Origin: an uncultured Eubacteriales bacterium
GTDB lineage: Bacteria; Bacillota; Clostridia; Oscillospirales; CAG-272
Direction: 5' to 3'
DNA: 9,311 nucleotides
NCBI GenBank assembly: GCA_934476315.1
Contig: CAKSNQ010000053.1
Coordinates: 1-9,311, forward strand
Each line of letters starts with the position of its first letter. Position 1 is the first letter of the stretch. The position numbers and the translations under genes were made by a program. The notes under the pieces were generated by a model, which saw nothing but the letters and a program-made list of their open reading frames with translations, ran no database searches and had not been told where the DNA came from. Below are positions 5,890 through 9,311 of this stretch, piece by piece.

Positions 5890-6053
5890 GGGGCTCGCGC
5901 GGTTTAGAAAGCTGGGTGCGGGCGGTTCTCCTCCACCCCTCCCGGGGATTCGCTGAAATATAGAAAGCCGGGCGAGGGAAAGCTCCCGGCGAGTTTTCCC
6001 TCGCCCCCTTGAGAAATCGCGGGAGCGACTGTCCCCCGCTTCGACTCTTATGC

Positions 6054-6098
6054 AAAAATCCCCCGTCGATGCGCTTTTTGCGTCCAGACGGGGGAAAA
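6054..6098 (-). terminator. Rho-independent terminator of the DUF3784-like gene
   Basis: On the minus strand, a 9-bp stem (TCCCCCGTC, plus-strand positions 6059-6067 and 6087-6095) with a 19-nt loop is followed by T5. It begins about 10 bp after the stop codon. On the plus strand no T-run follows, so it probably works in one direction. Confidence 0.8.
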
Positions 6099-6107
6099 TC
6101 GGTATTG

Positions 6108-6419
6108 TCATTTTTTCTTGTCCAAAACGGCGGACGATACAACGGCGTAAATAAGCACCGCGACGCCGACCGCCGCGGCGATATACAGCAACCATTTCGT
6201 TTTCAGAATGGTTTCCGTGGCGAGCAGAGAAAAGACGACGCCGAGCAAGCCGAAAACGATTCCGGACTGTCGGTAGTATGGCACCTTGTTCATTCTCTTT
6301 CGCTCCTGCTCCGACGCCCACAGCCAGGTGTTGTTGAGAAGCAAACCTTTTCCCAAAAGGGAACACAGGCACATTCCGAATGCAAGGATTGCCGGGATGA
6401 CGCAGAGTATGGTTGCCAT
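6108..6419 (-). CDS. Small membrane protein, DUF3784-like
   Basis: This is a 103-residue protein with three hydrophobic segments (about 3-23, 51-71 and 76-98). Between the first and second lies a charged stretch with the pattern ERKRMNKVPYYRQSG (39-53). The end is a lysine tail (DKKK). Size, segment layout and the charged loop before a G-rich second segment fit the DUF3784 family, known mainly from Firmicutes and without an assigned function. The start follows AAAAGGGGG with a short spacer. It lies 101 bp after the ABC-F gene on the same strand, with a possible promoter of its own in between, so co-transcription is uncertain. Confidence 0.8.
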   Translation of the reverse strand: MATILCVIPAILAFGMCLCSLLGKGLLLNNTWLWASEQERKRMNKVPYYRQSGIVFGLLGVVFSLLATETILKTKWLLYIAAAVGVAVLIYAVVSSAVLDKKK

Positions 6420-6489
6420 GGCTTTTCCCCCTTTTACAATTGAACATTCATAGTGAAGTCAAAATTCATGGTATGCGCGACAGACACTG

Positions 6490-6517
6490 ATCATATCCGA
6501 GAGGCTGAATTCTCCAA
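6490..6517 (-). promoter_or_regulatory. Possible promoter of the DUF3784-like gene
   Basis: On the minus strand, TTGGAG (6512-6517) and TATGAT (6490-6495) are separated by 16 bp. The -10 is good and the -35 is weak. It lies just after the ABC-F stop and would give a leader of about 65 nt. Confidence 0.4.
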
Positions 6518-6520
6518 GGT

Positions 6521-8551
6521 TCAGACGCTCGTTCCTGCGCCGTTCGCCCGCTCCAGCTCCTCAATCTCCTCGTAGTCCGCAAGAAGCCGGTCCTCCAGCG
6601 CCCCGCGGCGTTCGTCCAGCTCCGCAACCTTGCGGTAGTCGCTCGCCGCGTCGCCGTTCATCTGCGCCTCCACCCCGGCAAGCTCTGCCTCCAGCGTCGC
6701 GCACTCGGCGCGCAATTTCTCCAGGCGGTTGCGCCGCCGCCGCTCGTCCGCCGCGGCTTGCTTGGCGCGCAGATAGTCCTGCTTGGCGGCGCTGATCGGC
6801 TCGGCGGCATTGGTCGTCGAACCCGACTGCGCCGCGCCGTTCTCCCGCTCCCGCCCGCGCGCTTCCTTGTATTGCTCCAGCTCGGCGTAGCCCTCGCCGG
6901 GATGCGTGACCGCAAAATCCAAAAGGTCTCCCGGGAACGCGTCTCCGGGCTTCATTTCGAGAATACGCGTCGCCAGCTTGTTGATGAAATAGCGGTCGTG
7001 GCTGACCACGAAAAGGGTCCCGTCGAACTGCTCCAGCGCCGCCTCCAGCGCCTCGCGCGAGTCGATGTCCAGGTGGTTGGTCGGCTCGTCGAGAATGAGC
7101 AGGTTCATGTGCGACAGGATGAGCTTGGAGAGCGTCAGCCGGGCGCGCTCCCCGCCGCTGAGCACGGCGACGGTCTTGTACACGTCCTCGCCGATGAAGC
7201 GGAACAGCGCCAGCGTGTTCCGGATCTGCGTTTCGGGCAGGGTCGGGTAGGCGCTCCACAGTTCTTCAAGAACGGTGTTTTCGTCGGTCAGATTCTGATT
7301 TTCCTGGTCGTAATAGCCTACCTCCACGTGGTAGCCTGCCTCAATCAACCCCGCCGTCGGCTCCATGCGCCCGAGCAGGAGCTTGATGAGGGTGGATTTT
7401 CCGCACCCGTTGGGACCGATGAGCAGGACGCGTTGCTTCTTTTTGACCTGAAACGTGAGGTCGGTAAACAGCGTGCGCTCGCCGAAGCGCATGGTCAGAT
7501 CGCGGACGGTCAGCACGTCGTTGCCGCTTTCGATCAGACGGGTAAATTTCATGCGGATGGGGCGGGGGGCGTTCTGCGGGCGCTCAAGGCGCTCCATTTT
7601 GTCCAGCAGCTTGAGGCGACTTTCGGCGGCGATGATGTTGCGCTCGCGGTTCCACTGCCGCTGCTGCGCGATGTACGCCTCCTGCCGCGCGATCTCCTTT
7701 TGCTGCTCGCGCCAGTGCTTTTCGGCAATCTCGCGATCCAGGCGGCGCTGTTCCATGCTTTTCGTGTAGCCCCCGTCGTACAGCTTGGCGTGGTGATGCT
7801 CCACGTGGAGCGTTTTCCCGGTCACGCGGTCGAGAAAGTAACGGTCGTGCGAGATGACCAGCACGGTTTTTTTGTAACCGAGAAGGTAATTTTCCAGCCA
7901 ACGCGTCGTTTCGATGTCCAGATGGTTGGTCGGCTCGTCGAGCAGGAGGATGTCCGGCTCGCGGGACAGGTGAAGCGCGAGCGCCAGTCGCGTCCGCTGA
8001 CCGCCGCTGAGCGTGTCAAGTGACTGCTCCTGCATGGCGGCGTCGAAGCCGAGGTTGCGCAGAAGCGACGCGCACCGCCCGCGATATTCCAGTCCGCCCG
8101 CGCGGACGAACCGGTCGTGGAGCGCGGTGTACTCCGCGATCAGCGACCCGGCATGCGCGGCGTCGGGGGCGTTCATCGCCGCCTCCAGCTCGGCGAGACG
8201 CGCCTCGTCGCGAAGCATGGCGGGATTGGCGTGGAGCATGACGGAAAGGGGGGTCGCGCGGCGCTCGCCCGCGCCGTCCTCCTCGCCTGTTGCCGCGCGT
8301 TCCGCCTCACAAAGCGCGTCAAAGGCGCCGTCCTGCGACAGCATCCCGACGGTTTTGCCGGGGAGGACGGAAACACTGCCGCTCTCCGGCTCGTATTCGC
8401 CCGTCAGTACGCGGAAAAGGGAGGATTTTCCCGATCCGTTGACGCCGATGACGCCGACGCGGTCGCCCTCCTCGACGGCGAAGTCCACGCCCTCCAGCAC
8501 GGTGGTCACGCCGAAGCGCAGGGTCATATTTTTTACACGCAAAACAGTCAT
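6521..8551 (-). CDS. ABC-F family ATPase (YdiF/Uup-like), ribosome-associated
   Basis: This is a soluble twin ATPase of 676 residues without membrane domains. ABC-F proteins bind the ribosomal E site and act on stalled or antibiotic-bound ribosomes or as translation factors. NBD1: Walker A GVNGSGKSS (36-44), helical arm about 100-165, signature LSGGQ (181-185), Walker B ILLLDEPTNHLD (201-212), switch His 235. The interdomain linker (about 242-335, Arg/Gln-rich) is the P-site-tRNA-interaction region of the family. NBD2: Walker A GPNGCGKST (379-387), LSGGE (464-468), LLILDEPTNHLD (484-495), His 518. A charged C-terminal extension (about 587-668) predicts a coiled coil, as in YdiF. Both ATP sites look complete. 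I chose the ATG at 8551 because AAAGGA lies 9 nt upstream and homology begins at TVLRVKN; a longer frame from 8692 runs into repeat DNA. Housekeeping versus resistance role cannot be decided. Confidence 0.92.
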   Translation of the reverse strand: MTVLRVKNMTLRFGVTTVLEGVDFAVEEGDRVGVIGVNGSGKSSLFRVLTGEYEPESGSVSVLPGKTVGMLSQDGAFDALCEAERAATGEEDGAGERRATPLSVMLHANPAMLRDEARLAELEAAMNAPDAAHAGSLIAEYTALHDRFVRAGGLEYRGRCASLLRNLGFDAAMQEQSLDTLSGGQRTRLALALHLSREPDILLLDEPTNHLDIETTRWLENYLLGYKKTVLVISHDRYFLDRVTGKTLHVEHHHAKLYDGGYTKSMEQRRLDREIAEKHWREQQKEIARQEAYIAQQRQWNRERNIIAAESRLKLLDKMERLERPQNAPRPIRMKFTRLIESGNDVLTVRDLTMRFGERTLFTDLTFQVKKKQRVLLIGPNGCGKSTLIKLLLGRMEPTAGLIEAGYHVEVGYYDQENQNLTDENTVLEELWSAYPTLPETQIRNTLALFRFIGEDVYKTVAVLSGGERARLTLSKLILSHMNLLILDEPTNHLDIDSREALEAALEQFDGTLFVVSHDRYFINKLATRILEMKPGDAFPGDLLDFAVTHPGEGYAELEQYKEARGRERENGAAQSGSTTNAAEPISAAKQDYLRAKQAAADERRRRNRLEKLRAECATLEAELAGVEAQMNGDAASDYRKVAELDERRGALEDRLLADYEEIEELERANGAGTSV

Positions 8552-8560
8552 GCGAAACAT

Positions 8561-8566
8561 TCCTTT
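8561..8566 (-). promoter_or_regulatory. Ribosome binding site deciding the ABC-F start
   Basis: On the minus strand, AAAGGA sits 9 nt before the ATG at 8551. It is almost in contact with another in-frame ATG at 8560, which is therefore unlikely to be used. Confidence 0.6.
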
Positions 8567-8663
8567 GCAAAAGTTTTTTGGGGGGAGGGGGCTTTGTCGC
8601 GCTATTTTCCACATCCGGCATAAAGTCTTTAGCCAAAAGTAGAAACAGACAGCAACCGAAATA

Positions 8664-8692
8664 AATCTAAATGTTCCACACAGCAAAAACAA
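8664..8692 (-). promoter_or_regulatory. Possible promoter in the AT-rich spacer of repeat block 4
   Basis: On the minus strand, TTGTTT (8687-8692) and TAGATT (8664-8669) are 17 bp apart. This would start transcription about 100 nt before the ABC-F gene. The same arrangement occurs in repeat copies at 612-640 and, with TTGCCT, near 3900, which have no gene close downstream. The match is only moderate (3/6 and 4/6). Confidence 0.3.
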
Positions 8693-8711
8693 TACTCTTT
8701 CAGCGGTCTTT

Positions 8712-8754
8712 GCGGGGAGAGGACCATCTCAAACGCCGAAGTTCCTCTCCCCGC
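8712..8754 (-). repeat. M1 hairpin, stem type ii
   Basis: A perfect 12-bp stem (GCGGGGAGAGGA and its complement) encloses the same 19-nt loop as the hairpin at 69-113. Relative to type i, three stem positions differ and each is matched in the other arm. An identical hairpin lies at 9235-9277. The outer flank is also of a second type (AAGGAGTGT rather than AAGGAAGTG), so two subfamilies of M1 exist. Confidence 0.85.
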
Positions 8755-9311
8755 CTCCCCACACTCCTTGGCTGTGCGCCGCACCTAGAGATTGGGAGGT
8801 CGCGGGGAGAACCGTCCCGCACTACTACGCATCAGCCACACCACACCGCCCCCACGCTTTCTCTGGTGGCGAGGGGAAACTCGTCGAGAGTTTTCTCTCG
8901 CCCAACTTTCTACATCTCAACGAACCCCGGGAGGGGTGCGGGAGAACCGCATCGCGCCCAACTTCCTGAACCGCGGCAAGCCCGGGAGGGGTCTGGGGAG
9001 GGGTCATCGGCGCGGGAGCGCCGCCCTCCCCAATGCGCCAAAGCGCCGCGTTGTTGCGGCGCGACGCGCATTCAGCCACGGAGTAGGGGGTGTGCGGGGG
9101 AGCAACCCCGACGTTTGAGGGGTTCTCCCCCCACATCCGGCACCGGAGACTTTAGTCAAAAGTATAGACCAACAGCTACCGAAACAAATCTGAATTTTCA
9201 GCACAGCAAAAGCAATATTCTTTTAGCTGTTTTAGCGGGGAGAGGACCATCTCAAACGCCGAAGTTCCTCTCCCCGCCTCCCCACACTCCTTGGCTATGG
9301 CTGTGCGCCGA

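Larger units (their letters stand above)
5239..6022 (+). repeat. Repeat block 3: B leader plus one partial unit of the hairpin-chain repeat
   Basis: No convincing gene lies here. Order: B leader 5239-5690 (palindrome 5241-5271, pyrimidine-rich tandem repeats 5345-5456, then the small hairpins), M2 5699-5758, M3a about 5781-5815 (outer arm decayed), an expanded M3b 5817-5889, an extra module about 5882-5936, and M4 5971-6005 (15 bp with one G-T pair). It ends shortly after M4. There is no M1 in this block, the B leader taking its place. It starts 14 bp after the lipoprotein stop and would be the 3' untranslated part of that mRNA unless the palindrome ends transcription. Confidence 0.85.
8609..9311 (-). 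repeat. Repeat block 4: about 1.4 units of the hairpin-chain repeat, reversed
   Basis: No convincing gene lies here. Read on the minus strand from the window edge: M1 9277-9235, AT-rich spacer, M2 9134-9094, M3a 9071-9033, M3b 9031-8995, extra module about 8990-8936, M4 8902-8868 (two mismatches), linker, M1 8754-8712, AT-rich spacer. It ends at the ATGCCGGATGTGG junction (8621-8609), where M2 would start. The two M1 copies are 523 bp apart. This is the only block in minus orientation and lies directly upstream of the ABC-F gene in the same direction, so it may supply that gene's promoter or leader. Confidence 0.85.

Noticed and set aside
6758..8023. Long plus-strand frame of 421 codons
   Set aside because: It is the antisense of the ABC-F gene, open because of GC-rich codon use; it shows no family features.
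8552..8692. N-terminal extension of the ABC-F protein to the ATG at 8692
   Set aside because: The added residues are encoded by the repeat spacer and junction, are unlike ABC-F N-termini, and a ribosome site supports the ATG at 8551.

Overview
The window looks like chromosomal DNA of a GC-rich Gram-positive (Firmicutes/Clostridia-type) bacterium, plausibly a gut Oscillospirales relative. That is an inference from AGGAGG-type ribosome binding sites, a DUF3784-like small membrane protein, a YdiF-like ABC-F protein, an LdhA-like fermentative dehydrogenase and the base composition. No phage, plasmid, transposase, tRNA, rRNA or CRISPR gene is visible.

Layout: 1-940, repeat block 1 (+). 988-1023, terminator. 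1059-2051 (-), D-lactate dehydrogenase, preceded on the same strand by an AraC-family regulator at 2121-3074 (-) with a good sigma-A-like promoter. 3165-4476, repeat block 2 (+). 4599-5225 (+), an unrecognised lipoprotein. 5239-6022, repeat block 3 (+). 6108-6419 (-), a DUF3784-like membrane protein with its own terminator. 6521-8551 (-), an ABC-F ATPase. 8609-9311, repeat block 4 (-).

The genes are ordinary. AraC and the dehydrogenase probably form a two-gene unit, so the regulator may govern lactate formation. The ABC-F protein probably acts on the ribosome.

The unusual part is the four repeat blocks, about 40% of the window, which fill every long intergenic space. They are mosaics of one family of GC-rich modules arranged as a chain of hairpins: M1, an AT-rich spacer, M2, M3a, M3b, M4, then a linker to the next M1. 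Blocks 2 and 3 begin with a different leader, here called B. The unit recurs about every 470-520 bp inside a block. Between copies the two arms of several stems change together: six compensated substitutions in M4, three in M1, and different but self-complementary inserts inside M3b. The paired structure is therefore what is preserved, either by selection on an RNA or DNA structure or by arm-to-arm correction during replication. I do not recognise the family, and names such as M1 or B are mine. Its open frames do not look like genes.
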